This document shows, one piece after another, positions 47,241 to 58,896 of a DNA stretch of 64,000 bases. The translations under genes and the position numbers were made by a program. Each line of letters opens with the position of its first letter. Positions within the stretch are counted from its first letter, which is position 1. The notes below the pieces were generated by a model. The model saw nothing but the letters and a program-made list of their open reading frames with translations. It did not search any database and was not told where the DNA came from. Source of the DNA: Phyto melanocephala (lineage: Eukaryota; Arthropoda; Insecta; Diptera; Rhinophoridae); NCBI GenBank assembly GCA_941918925.1, contig OW799234.1:8957001-9021000 (forward strand). The letters run 5' to 3'.

Positions 47241-47676
47241 TATAATAACAAACCGAGTAAGAAGACGTAGTCTTCCGGTAAAACATATTATTAAGTTAAT
47301 AGAGACAAAGAAGACATAGTCTTCTCTTAAAAAACAAAAGTGTAACAAGCTTTGTATTAAGTTATATATGAGTCAGCTATGGCTATTAGTTCTTAAAGTT
47401 CTACTTCTTATGCAAACAATTAAATTTTAAGTTGTTCACCTTTTAAAAGTTGTAGACTTTTTGCGTTCACTGTAGAGAAGAAACTCAGCGTTCACTTTTG
47501 CACCCAAAATAGCTGAAAAGTTTCGATTTCGCTTGCGAGACAGAGGACCGCTTTCCAAGATTTTCTTAAGCTGTCTCACAAAAAATCGAAAATTTCTTAA
47601 ATTGTAGTTGCAAGTGTGGGCACCAACAAACTGTAGTTAGGGGTTTTTAAATAGTCCCTTCTGATATGCTTCAAGT
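47241..47676. other. Gene-free stretch with paired quasi-palindromes
   Basis: AGAAGACGTAGTCTTC (about 47260) and AGAAGACATAGTCTTC (about 47309) lie some 50 bp apart. No gene is present. Confidence 0.5.
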
Positions 47677-48612
47677 CAGTGATCGGCTTCTGTCGTTTTT
47701 TCAATATTCATAGTGAGTCATAAAATTTGAGTATAAGTACGTATAAATCATTGAAATTTACCTAAGCTGACGTACTCATACCCACAACAACATTGACTTA
47801 TAAGTACAACTCACAATGAACATGAGTACTACATCGTACTCATACTTATAACGTCCCATACTTAAATGATTCGCAAAAATACCCACGTTGATTCATATTT
47901 TTAAGAAAATACTTATATTCTTAAATTGATTCAAGTTGATTCAACAACAAAAACATTAACAGCTTTTATTTGTATGAAGAATAAACAATGCTGCCAGTTC
48001 GGAGAGTGCAAAATATTTTTTGGCCGCCAGAAAATTTGCAATTTTACAATGTCTAATATAAAATTTTTGCAAGTATCACTATTTAATTTTTAAAATAAAT
48101 GCAACTGATTATGGCCTTTAGGCTAAGTTTTGGTTGGCTTCTATATAAGAGGTAAACAGTTACAGTTATGTTAACATTTTTTTCAGCAAATTAAAAAAAC
48201 TGCATTTTTAGATGCTCACTTAAATTTGAAAGATAATACGCAAAAACAAAATCTAAATCTCTTAAACAGACATCAAAGCTAGAACTTTATTTTTGCTTGT
48301 TGTTTTTGTATTATTTTGTTAAATATAAATTGTCTAGTTTTTCTAACAATCCACAATTATTATAGTAATCTGGCAAGCCTAGTTAAGGTACACACTTGCT
48401 TTTGATCGTCCTTTTATCTTGCGTAAACGACAATATCAATCAACTGAGTCATACGTGTTGCTAAATATGAGTACTATAAGTACCCTCAAAGTACCTTAAA
48501 ATTAGTATAAGTAGTGAAGACTTTTCAATAAATATGAATGCGTATAAATCAAAGAAATAATAAATCATGATTCAAGTTGACTTACTTCATGAGTATTCGT
48601 TGCAGATCTCTG
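47677..48612. mobile_element. hAT-like non-autonomous element
   Basis: The ends are CAGTGATCGGC (left) and CAGAGATCTGC (reverse complement of right). The flanking 8 bp are CTTCAAGT and GTTCAAAT, matching at 6 of 8 positions. AGTACTCAT/ATGAGTACT motifs and TCAAGTTGA(T/C)T blocks are repeated near both ends. There is no transposase. It lies about 290 bp upstream of the first recognised Nup88 exon. Confidence 0.55.
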
Positions 48613-48899
48613 GTTCAAATACAAAACTTAAATTTAACTAAAGTGTTGTTATCAAATTAAAACTATTTTTTTAAGTTTACATTTAGTTGCTTGCTAGTTT
48701 TATTTTTTTCAAAATCGTGATAATAAATTTCCCATTTGCTTCCAAAACATTTACTTCTCAACCATTTCATACAAAATAGTATTAAAAGCCAACAACTAAA
48801 ATCCTAAACATTTTTTGTTTCTGTTGATCTGTGTTTTTTTCTTCTTTCTCTGCATTCAACCAATATTTTTGTAATTTTATTTGACATTTTTCTTTTTAG

Positions 48900-51800
48900 A
48901 GCCTTAAATTTGGACGCTCATTTCTTTACAAATAATACACATTTGGAATTAAGACAACTGCGCTGGCATCCGGCCTCACCCACAGATTCGCATTTGCTGG
49001 TACTTTTAAACGACAATACAATCAGGTAAGACGGAGATTAACTTTAACTAATTTATAAACGAAAATACTTTTAATACCTTTAACACGGTTTTTAATTTTG
49101 TTTTTTATGTTGCTGTTTTTTTGTTGTTGTATTTTTTTCCTCCTAAAAAGAGTTTATGATAATGCCTCCTTACGCCATGTTTGGCAAGTGGGTCCTATAC
49201 CTATAAAAGCCGATGCTAATCCTAACTCTTCCACCGTCTATGCTTTGGGCGAAGCGGCTGTGGATTTTGATATTGCACCTGCTGTTAATGTGGCTGAAAT
49301 GCAGACAAACAAGAACAACAATAACACAAGCACACTTGCTGGTTTAAATCAAGGCACAAATAAAACGTTCACAGCCAGTGAAACTGCAAAGGTTAGTAAG
49401 CAAAACACAAAAGAACATAAATGTATAATAATTATTGTAAATTTTCTATAGAGTCCTGCTGCGAAATCAGAGAAAATCGAATGGCCCATAGTGATTTTGC
49501 GCAAAAACGGTAATATTTATGTGCTGATGGCGGGTTTGGATACAGAGAGGTTGGTTTTATTATACGAGTAGTTTTAGTTTGAAAACGAGTTAAGCTTTTC
49601 ATATGTTTTCTATAGGCCTCGTCTACAGGGCCCCATTACTATAACGCCCTCTACTGTGGATAATTATGGCTTAGATTCTTGTTCTATATTGGTTATACCC
49701 TCTTTGCCTCCCACCCTGGTTATAGCCGAAACAAATGGCAAATTACATCATGCTTTATTTTTAGAAGCTGAAAATGCGGAAGATGTGAGTTATTGTTTTC
49801 AAAAAAATGGAATCTTTTTTAAACAAATTTTTTTTATATTTTCATAGTCTTTCAATGAAGTTGATGAGAATTTACTTATTCATCCCTCCGAATGGACTGT
49901 GCATGTGCTAGAGACTGTAGAATTAGAGTTGGGCTTGCCAAAAGAGGAACCGCATCAGCCCTACTACTGTCCCATACATTTGAAAAGGTAAATCATTTAG
50001 GTATTTTAAACACAAGAAAGTAATTCACATCACCGTTTTAAGCGAAAATGCACAATAATTGCAACACAACAACGACATTTTTTTTTTAATATTTTCCCAA
50101 TAGAAGTGAAGTTGGCTTCGTAATTCTTTCTCAGTTTGAAAGGTCAGTCTGTGACTTTCAATCATGGTGAGATTTACACTTCCGGAACAAATTTTTAACA
50201 AATTATTTAAATTCAATTAAAGTTTGCATTCTTTCGCGTCAATTTTCAATGAAGCTCACTTCTGGCTCGATGATTTTCTCAACAAGTAAAATGTCACATT
50301 TGAACGAGTGAGCAAACTTAAATGATGCACGAGATATAATTTTATCCATAAAAATCAACTCTTTGGTGAAAACTTTGTGCCGGCTAAGCCATTCTCTCAT
50401 TTGTTTTAATTATGGCGGAGTAACATCAACGGCGATCGCTAATGAACCAGATCGACACTATAAATTTGAGAGATATGTGGTTCCAACAGGTCAATGCAAC
50501 GTGTCATACAGCGTACGACACAATAAAATTATTAAAGATCAAATTTGGCAAGCAATGTGTCTAACGGAACAGTACCCGTTATTGGACGCCAAGTTCTTGC
50601 GATAAAACCGCTTAAGCTTTTTTTCTTCTAGAGCTTTCTTAAGACGCAAGCTTATTCGTATTAGCCACAAACCACAGCAGCTCTCAAATCCAATCATTAC
50701 TTACTTATTGTTCAAATTCAACTTGATTAATACAGTATAGTCATGGAAAGTTTAGAGATTTTTGAAGCGTTCTGCCCAGCGAAGCCGTGGTGAACATTTA
50801 CACGATCTTATATTCCCTACATAATGGCATCCTTTCATAACCCCTATAAGGTTAGATTAAGTTAAACAGGCTGATGTTTCGAAGACCACTACACTGACTG
50901 ATTCCTTTGTGATACTTCGCGTGTAGCTAGTCCCACCTCTACCCAGAGAAAAACGATTCTTGCAATCTAAAAACAGCCCGTCGCACGAAGAAACAAGCAT
51001 ATTCTTTTAACTTCAACATGTGATACACTTGCAAGCTTGTGGAAAAGTCTTTCCCTCATATGCCGGGAACTAATTCCCAACAGAGCTGGGCAATGGCATT
51101 AAAGATGTTGCACAGTCTCAACCTCCTCCTCGTCTTAACAACTTCTACATAAGTCATTGAAAGGGAGGTTTAATCTTCTAACGTGAACTTCCAGGACACA
51201 GTGTGCAGTTAAAACACCAACAAGACTCCTGAATTAGGAGCGAGAGAGTCGCATAAGTACCCTATTTAGACGGTCGTCCACGTCTGTTTTGCTATTTTAC
51301 AAGTAGCAGTCTTCATAGACTTCATAGTATGTGCGGATCTGTATAATATGTGCTTGAGCAGTGTCTTTCAGGATAGAAGTGGTGAACCAGTGAATGTGTC
51401 AATCCCCTCTCAGTGGAGAAGAGTTTTATTTTTCTTTAGTCCATCCGAGCTCGACAGTGAAATTTCTCTTTATCTGATTTTGAGCCACCCCGCATTTCAT
51501 AATCAAAATGGATGTTGTAGCCTAAAAGACACAAGACAAAGAAAGAGGAGGATGAAGACCACGTCCGACCATCTTCACTAACTTCGATCCGAACCTCAAG
51601 ATGGCTACCCTGTTTAATAAGTGATGTCGGTCCGGTGATCGATATAGAGTATTTTCCGTCAAAGAAGGTAGTTGGGGTGCAATATTCTATATATGTATAT
51701 GTTTATATCCGAAATAATATGGTTTCCATACATTAAAAGCGTGTAGTCTACTCGCCTTGTTCAGGGTCGCCTTCTTAGTCATAAACTCCATACGAAGACA

Positions 51801-54800
51801 GCGCACATTATGAAGCACAAAAATTTAATGCTCTCACACACGCTTTGTTTTATTAAATTTTTATAATAGAATGCGCTTAATTATAGACCTGTTAAACTCG
51901 TCGGCGAATTAAGTACCTTAAAAAGTCGACCGCCTTTTTCTTTACACAATTTTGCATTTCGCAAGCAAAAAACGGTGACGTGAAAACTTTTTATATTTAA
52001 TTTTCAATTCAATAAACTGTCATACAATTTCTTTCGTAATTTAAAAAAATTTTTATTAAAATTATAAATTGCCTTTCTTTTGCAGGGATTTCATTAATGA
52101 ATTACGTTACTTTGCTTATCACAATACTGGTCTGCATGTCATTACTGTGAATTTCATAGCGGAATTACAAAGATTTTTGGAAAACGATGGTATGTATTGC
52201 ACTTTACGAGAAGTATGTTTTATTTCATAAAGAAATTTAAATAAATATTTAAAAGCCTTTTCTTTACAATTCAAAATTCTTTTATGAAAACCTTTTTTTT
52301 ACAGTCAATTCCGATATTAACAGCCTTTGCATTCCCTCACATGCCGAATACATTTTATGCACTAAAATCGACACAAGTGAAAACATTAATGCTGTTTTGG
52401 GTTTTGTGCTCATGCAAATGCCCTGCTGTGTCACACTGCTCCTAAGCAGTGGCCAAGTTATAAGTTTAAAATTAGTAATAGATCCTAAACTGCTAACTGA
52501 TTTTCTAACAAAGCCTAAAGACGACAGTGCTCTTGTCAAAACAGAAGACGCCCAACAGACTCAATTGAATCAGATCTTAGGACCCTCGTTTATAGATCAC
52601 ATTAAGAACATTTTAAAACGCACGGTCACACAACCCATACTCTCGCTAAACAAATCCGCCAATCCCTCACCTCAAGAGTGTTATGAGTTGTTAACACAGG
52701 CCATGGAGGTTTTGCGTTCGCAGTACTTACAAAGACATGAATTGGTAAGAGCTGAATTTGCACGACGTATACACACCATCAAATTGTGCAAAGAACAACA
52801 GAAACAGGATATTAAAGACTTGGAACGAGAAAGGGAAATAATAAGGGATAAGGCTCATATATTGGCAGAGAGATTTGAGGAAATTAGTGAACATCAAGAG
52901 GTGTTGACAAAACGGTAAGAATTGCTTTTAATTTTATTCAAATAATTTTTTGTTAAAAAATTTTATATTATTTCTTTCCTAGCTGCCAGGACCTTATGCG
53001 CCAGGCTAATACCTGTTTGCCCAGCAACACTTTGGCCGAAAAAGAATTTGCCGAGGAGGTGGAACGTGTTAATAAGTTAACAAAAAATATGATCAACTCT
53101 TTGCAAAAATCTAAAGAAGCCATTAATAAGCAGCTATATCATGTAGGTGTTTTCTTATAGGTTTTATTCAAAGTTTAATTTAATATTGTTTTTAATTTTA
53201 AGATTTCCAAATACCAGGAGAATACCAAAAAGAAAGCCTATGAACTGCCAGAGACCCAAGAGCGCACTATTAAGGAGATTTTATTGCAAATGTAAGTTTT
53301 AACGTTAATTATGCTTTCCTGCCAATTTAACTTTATATTTGGTTTAATGAAAATATGGCGTGGTAAATATTACGAATGTTAGTGCAGTCATAAACCTTGG
53401 TCATAAAGTTGGTGTCTAGGTTTTATAAGATTTCACCTTAGAAAAGTTGTAAAGTTTATTACGTCACATCGCAAGTGGTAAAAGTGGTATTGAAGGGCGA
53501 TTTAGATTTGGTGGATTCACAAGAGGTAAAAAGTGGTTTCCAAATTTTACAGTTATTACTAATGATATTGTTTAACGTTTGAAAAAAGTATGATAAAAAA
53601 CAAATACAACTTTTTGTGTTGACAACTTGCTCATAAGCCATGGCTAAAAAACAATTTGTAATGAAACTGGCTGACATTGAAAAAAATTCGTAAAGACGTT
53701 TTATTTGAAATTTTTATACGCTTCACACAGTGAAAAAGGGTATATATAGGTTTGTCATTCCGTGTGAAATTTCTATTAAGCTCTGTCAGTCTGTCCGTGT
53801 GTATGTTGAAATTAACTTTTTGAAGCCCCCGACATCGCCTGTACCCGAAGTGAAGTATTAAAATATTAGAAATATTCGGGAGTAGGTCGGTATTGAAAAT
53901 TAGAAACATCGGTACATAAACAACTGAGATATGAGCAAAAAAAACACGGTCACCTCGTTTTCTTTTCAACACAAATACATACAAACTTGGTATACTGTTT
54001 TTTTTAAATTTTTTTTTTTATTTTTTCTTTTAATATTTTATATTTTTTGTTGTTTTATTTTTTAATTTTTTTTTTAATATTTTTTTTATATTTATTATTT
54101 ATATTTTTTTAATTTTTTTTATATCTGTTTTTATTATTTTTTTTTTTTTTGTTTAATTTTTTTATTTTTTATTAAATTTATAATTTTACAGTAGGATGTT
54201 TTTATATGTGTATGTTTTTATACCCTTCACACAGTGAAAAAGGGTATATATAGGTTTGTCATTCCGTGTGAAATTTCTACAATTTTCATTTCCGACCCCA
54301 TAAAGTATATATTTTCTGAAAGCTTATGAATAGGGAAGTAGATTAAGCTCTGTCAGTCTGTCCGTCTGACCGTCTGTCCGTGTGTATGTTGAAATCAACT
54401 TTTTGAAGCCCCCCGACATCGCTTGGACCCGGGTGAGGTATAAAAATATCAGAAATATTCGGGAGTAGATCGCTATTGAAAATCAGAAACATCGGTACAT
54501 AAACAACTGAGATATTAGCAAAAACCCACGACCACCTCGATTTTTTTTTCACAAAAACAACATTACAACAACAACATACATACATACAAACGTGTATACT
54601 GGTTAGAGAAAACGTGGCATCGAATCCCAGCTGAGCCAAAAAAAAATTTTTTTTATATTTTAAAAATTTTTTTTAAAATTTTTTTTTTATTTTTTTTTTT
54701 ATTTTTTTTTTATTTTTTATTTAATATATTATTTATATTTTTATTATTTTTTTTTAAATTTTTTTTTTTATTTTTTTTTTTTGTTTTATATTAATTATAT

Positions 54801-57800
54801 ATATTTTAATTATTTTTTTAAAAATTTTTTTTTTAATTTTTTTTTAAATTTTTTTTTACATTTTTTTTTTTAACATACATTCGTAAATTTATAATTTTAC
54901 AATGCGATGTTTTTTATATATGTATATTTTTTATATGTATGTACGTTTTTCATATGAAATAAATGGTGATGCAAACTATTGTTATTGCATGACTGCACGT
55001 TGTGAAGGGTATTCGGGATTCGGCCGAATATAGCACTCTTACTTCTTTAAAAGGTTTTGAATATTTTTAAGACTAAATTCTCAAAAGGCCAGATCACAAT
55101 CGACTCAGGGCTTAATTTTAAAAATTACCTAAAGGCTGAAAAATAAAATTTACCACAAATATGTTTCTGCCAAATTAGCAAGTTTAAAAATTAAATTTTA
55201 CCATTTTTTAATCTAAATCTAAAATTTAGTACATCCATAAGCTTAAATACGAATAAAAATAATTTACTAGCGATTACACTTCTCTACAAAATGCTATCAA
55301 GTTTCTACGATTTGCTATCAACTTTTTCTGTCCCTTAACTTAAAAGTCTATTCTTAGGTTTTTTGAGACGCTGACCAGCAAACTGCACTCCTTTTTTAGG
55401 ACGGCTCTTTTTTATGTCAAATATGAGATTAGTTCCAAGTTATATAAAAGGTGGGCCATTTAAAGTTTTAAATTTGAACTAACGATTACCGAATAGAATT
55501 ATTTAATTTTTATAATTTTTTCCAACACTTACAAAGTACCCAGTACCAAGTGTTGTTGATGAAACCATTGGATGGATGGCTTTGAAAATGCATCATTCAT
55601 TCACTCGGCTAATGTCGGTAAAAAGTCTTATATTTTAAAATATTCTTTTATGTAATTATTACAATATAAAAACACGATTTAAACTATTTATTTAAAAAAA
55701 ATTATAAAATTGTATAACTGATGCACTGTTTGAAAGTACATGAGTAAATATTCATCATGTCTACACTTTAGCCAAGAATTAACAGGATATAGTACAGCCT
55801 AAACAGCACTCTAACATGCCGATGAAATTTCAATTAATTTTTCTTGAGAAAAACACGTGCATAAAGACGTATCGTTTAAACTGTCCTCACACATGGTATA
55901 TTTTATAACTAGTCTGTTCATAAACCCTTTCTTTAATGTAAGTTGATACATCAACCGTTGTGGTAACAGTATATTTAACAGTTTATGTTGAATTAAGCTT
56001 AGCTATTTACCTTTTTATGTTTTTTTAGACTTCTTTTCAAATTAGCACAGTTTTAATAACTTTTTTGTTTTAAATTCCCCCGAACCATTTTAGTGCCACC
56101 ACAATTAGTCGTAACAGTTAATAACAGTTGTTTTCTAACAGTTGACAATTTTTAACACAGTTTTTTTTTTTGATTAATTCAAAATATAATTATATTCTTG
56201 ACGACCTTATAATGTTTAAAGAATTATTTTCTTGTCATAAACAGGCTCTAGGTCCAAAAAACTATTTAATTCTAATATTTAAATAAAAATCTTTTCTTAA
56301 ATACTAAAAAAAAATTATAAAAAATTGTTAAATAATTTTACCGACTGACTTTTTCTTTAAATGCAGACTTATCGAAAACCTTTCATAAAGTTAAATTTCT
56401 ATTACAAATTTCCTGTTAAAAATTTTATGAATTTTTTACTAAATAGAAACCTAAAAAAATTTTTTATGATATTGTTTTATAAATCACTTCATCTACTTCC
56501 CATTTTCTTATTTCATTAAATTGTAACATAATTTGTAGTTTAAAATCAAGTATAAGTATACCGATAAATAGTGCTATTAAGAAAATTGTAGCTGATTTCG
56601 AAAACGCATTCCACTCGGCTAATATTAGATTTAATTTTCTGTATTCTTAAATTCTTGCAATTAAATTTTATGTTCTAGGAAGTATAATAAGTGATTTACA
56701 AAATGAGGTAAAAGAAGAAAGATAATTGTATGATCTTTCACTATATATAGAATTTCAAAGACCCGTCACTGGAAACGCAATATTAAAGATTGAAACCACA
56801 TACCCTCTAATACCAATTTCTCTGTTCTGCCTCTGTTCGATCTTGAAAAAATAAGCCTTTTATAAAGATGATCAGACTGTCGTTTATATATAATTTTGTG
56901 TATCATTATTAAAACTTTTGTTTTTAATAGATTTTCAAAATTAATTCCATACAATTGTTGTGAAAACCATAATACACTATTACGGCTTCTTAAGCTGAAT
57001 ACATACCGTGCGATGTTATTATATAGAACTATCAGTTTTAAGTTGCTTATTGCGTCACTGCTAGCAAATAGTTCGCAACCATAAAGTAAAGTTAGTATAA
57101 GATACGATTTTGCAAGAAGCATTCTTATTTTAATAGGTGTACAGCGTTGTGATTTCCAGAGAGTTCGTAGTATTGAATACGTGCGACCGCAAGCATATAT
57201 TATATGATTCTTCCAATTTAGATTACCGTTAAAGATTATACCAAGATTTTTAGTTGAACTGACAATATTAATTGGCTGATTATTGAGAAGAATTTGAGGT
57301 AAAGTTCCAATTGTTGTAGATCTTCGCTTAATGATAATACATTTGGACTTACATATGTGGATTTATGCTTAAGCCATTTGCGGAAGCCCAAAGATATATT
57401 CTATGCACGTCTTCATTAAGTTTAACTATACACTCATTCACTGATTCTTGTTTACAACCTATATAGATCTGCACATAATCTGCATACATTCTTGTTTTAC
57501 AAGACTTAAGTTGATCAGGAAGATCATTCGCATAAAGTGAAAATAGCAGTGGTCCTATAATTGACCCTTAAGGAACACCTCTACTTACGGCAAGGCATCT
57601 AGAAATTATAGTTGATGTATATACATACATACTGACTTCGATGTGTAAGATACGACAATAACAGACGTGTGGAAGTGGGCGAAAAATTAAACAAATAACG
57701 TAGCTTGAATCCAAGTATAGCGTGATCAATAGTATCGAAGGCTTTTGAATGGTCTAGAAGTACTAAAAACGATCGATCGATCGATTTCTCTTTTTATATC

Positions 57801-58460
57801 CTCAGTAACATCAATAAGTGCAGTTATGCAGCTATTATTGGATCTAAAACCAGAAAATTAAAAAAAGAAACGGGGCAAAGAACTGACATATCCCCTTCAT
57901 AGGCTTAAAAGAACTTAAGCTTCGAAAAGGGTGAAAATTGGATTTTGGGGGGAGACCCAATCCTCATTAAAAGAAAAAAAGTTATTAAACTTTATAAGAG
58001 TCACTTTGACTGTAATATCCTTTTGCAAGCTAAAATTTGATACAATCAGGGCAGGGCAACAGGCACCTTCTGGGTAAAGAAACTACGATCTCAATAGATT
58101 TTATAATTGAGCCACAATAATTAATTACCTTATTCTAACCCAAACTGAGCAGAATCAGATCAGGGACATTCATTATATGAAATGTTAATGGAATAACGAT
58201 TGCAAGTTTAACAATCCCAATCTGCGGCAAGGCAACGTCAGCCCTTATCAAGATTAAAAACTAGAAAAAATTCAATTGTTTGCTTTTTAAATTTTCTATT
58301 TAAAAACTGTAAAATTTTTAAAATTTTAAATAGAATTTAGTTTACATTTTTCTATAATTATATTGTACACCTTTCTCCTTCTTCTTTTTCTTTCAGGACC
58401 GCCGAAATCGATGGTCAAATAAAGGATGTCAAACGTATAAATAAAATTGTGGGTATTTAA
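48900..58460 (+). CDS. Nup88: Nucleoporin Nup88 (members only), 5' exon(s) missing
   Basis: Ten exons in consistent phase: 48900-49025, 49151-49391, 49452-49549, 49616-49784, 49848-49987, 52086-52189, 52305-52914, 52983-53142, 53203-53291 and 58397-58460 (TAA), all with GT-AG introns. Nup88 is a nuclear-pore component on the cytoplasmic side that binds Nup214 and takes part in CRM1-dependent export; the fly gene is mbo. The N-terminal beta-propeller part shows [65 protein letters not shown] and [20 protein letters not shown], all aligning in order with human Nup88. The second half, from about 52700, is coiled-coil forming. The product here starts at roughly human residue 165, so about 150 N-terminal residues are missing. 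I found no matching exon in the upstream 48 kb. Confidence 0.95.
50235..50830 (+). pseudogene. Old mariner relic inside a Nup88 intron
   Basis: Within intron 49988-52085 the plus strand shows [12 protein letters not shown] text (about 50250), [20 protein letters not shown] (about 50475-50535; D replaced by V) and [12 protein letters not shown] (about 50780-50815). These are catalytic blocks of a DD41D mariner with many stops. It explains part of why this intron is 2.1 kb while its neighbours are 57-130 bp. Confidence 0.75.
53715..53998. mobile_element. Helentron-like partial copy in a Nup88 intron
   Basis: It shares blocks with the next copy (TATATAGGTTTGTCATTCC, TGTATGTTGAAATxAACTTT, GAAATATTCGGGAGTAG) but lacks the CGACCCCATAAAG segment, an internal deletion of about 75 bp. 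The two copies are in the same orientation, 220 bp apart, separated by an AT tract. Confidence 0.68.
54219..55045. mobile_element. Helentron-like full copy in a Nup88 intron
   Basis: It begins TACCCTTCACACAGTG and runs through the CGACCCCATAAAG block, a GTCY run (54350-54381), TGTTGAAATCAACTTTTTGA, the CGAATCCCAGCTGAGCC block followed by an A run (about 54619-54640) and a 260-bp AT-only tract. It ends with TTGTGAAGGGTATTCGGGA and GGCCGAATATAGCACTCTTA. This is the best example of the full order of modules in the window. Confidence 0.72.
56766..57860 (-). pseudogene. LINE reverse-transcriptase fragment in a Nup88 intron
   Basis: The minus strand reads [19 protein letters not shown] (about 57720-57780), then [10 protein letters not shown] (the catalytic Y-x-D block, second D replaced by Y), [28 protein letters not shown] and, in the longest frame, [20 protein letters not shown]. 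This is the RT domain and thumb of a CR1/jockey-type non-LTR element. Several stops interrupt it. Confidence 0.85.
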
Positions 58461-58478
58461 ATAACAAAGTCTCTGGTC

Positions 58479-58484
58479 TTTATT
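58479..58484 (-). terminator. Probable poly(A) signal of the SCP-like gene
   Basis: The complement of TTTATT gives AATAAA on the minus strand, about 413 nt after the first SCP stop and 71 nt after the stop of the downstream open extension. It overlaps the Nup88 3' UTR in antisense. Confidence 0.5.
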
Positions 58485-58516
58485 TCACAAAATTTTTGTT
58501 TTCTTTTTTTTTTAAC

Positions 58517-58522
58517 AATAAA
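58517..58522 (+). terminator. Probable Nup88 poly(A) signal
   Basis: AATAAA lies 57 bp after the Nup88 stop, in a T-rich then A-rich context. A second AATAAA follows near 58538. Confidence 0.6.
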
Positions 58523-58554
58523 AACTAAAACCTACAAAATAAACACTATAAATG

Positions 58555-58896
58555 TTATACCATCATGCGTTGTTTTCTTCGCCGTTTTCGCTTTTTTGCT
58601 TTCATACGTAATTTGTTATATCTTTTAATGTGCCTAACAATAAATGCTTTAACTTTATGACTATCGTAGTTACGCCACGATACAGTTAATATAATTAAGG
58701 AATTAATATAGAAAAATAATCTTAAAAGTAAATGTTCATTATTATCCTCGTCATTGTTGCTCCAAAAATGTTCACGGACATTTTTGTAGACCGCATTCAT
58801 ACACATATAAGTTAGGATGGATATACAGTGTTGTAAATCCTGCCAACTGCCACGGGCTAGCAGCAATATCAAAGCCTCGTGGGCATAATCGGCAAG
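58555..58896 (-). CDS. 113-codon in-frame extension after the SCP stop codon
   Basis: Directly after the TGA stop of the EF-hand gene (58899-58897) the same frame continues as CTT GCC GAT TAT and stays open to TAA at 58555. The peptide starts LADYAHEALILLARGSWQDL, has a hydrophobic middle (LLLRLFFYINSLIILTV) and ends in a basic tail (KAKKRKRRRKQRMMV) resembling a nuclear or RNA-binding signal. In DNA this AT-rich, 113 sense codons in the correct frame are unlikely by chance, and the first 40 codons look coding in composition. The stop context TGA-C is the leakiest known. It could be a readthrough extension, an exon used by alternative splicing, or a relic of a longer ancestral protein. I recognise no domain in it. 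Confidence 0.5.
   Translation of the reverse strand, partial: LADYAHEALILLLARGSWQDLQHCISILTYMCMNAVYKNVREHFWSNNDEDNNEHLLLRLFFYINSLIILTVSWRNYDSHKVKAFIVRHIKRYNKLRMKAKKRKRRRKQRMMV

Noticed and set aside
54343..54639. 98-codon minus [13 protein letters not shown], also seen at 21707
   Set aside because: The same peptide appears in several Helentron-like copies because the DNA repeat is shared. It crosses the GTCY run and has no domain.
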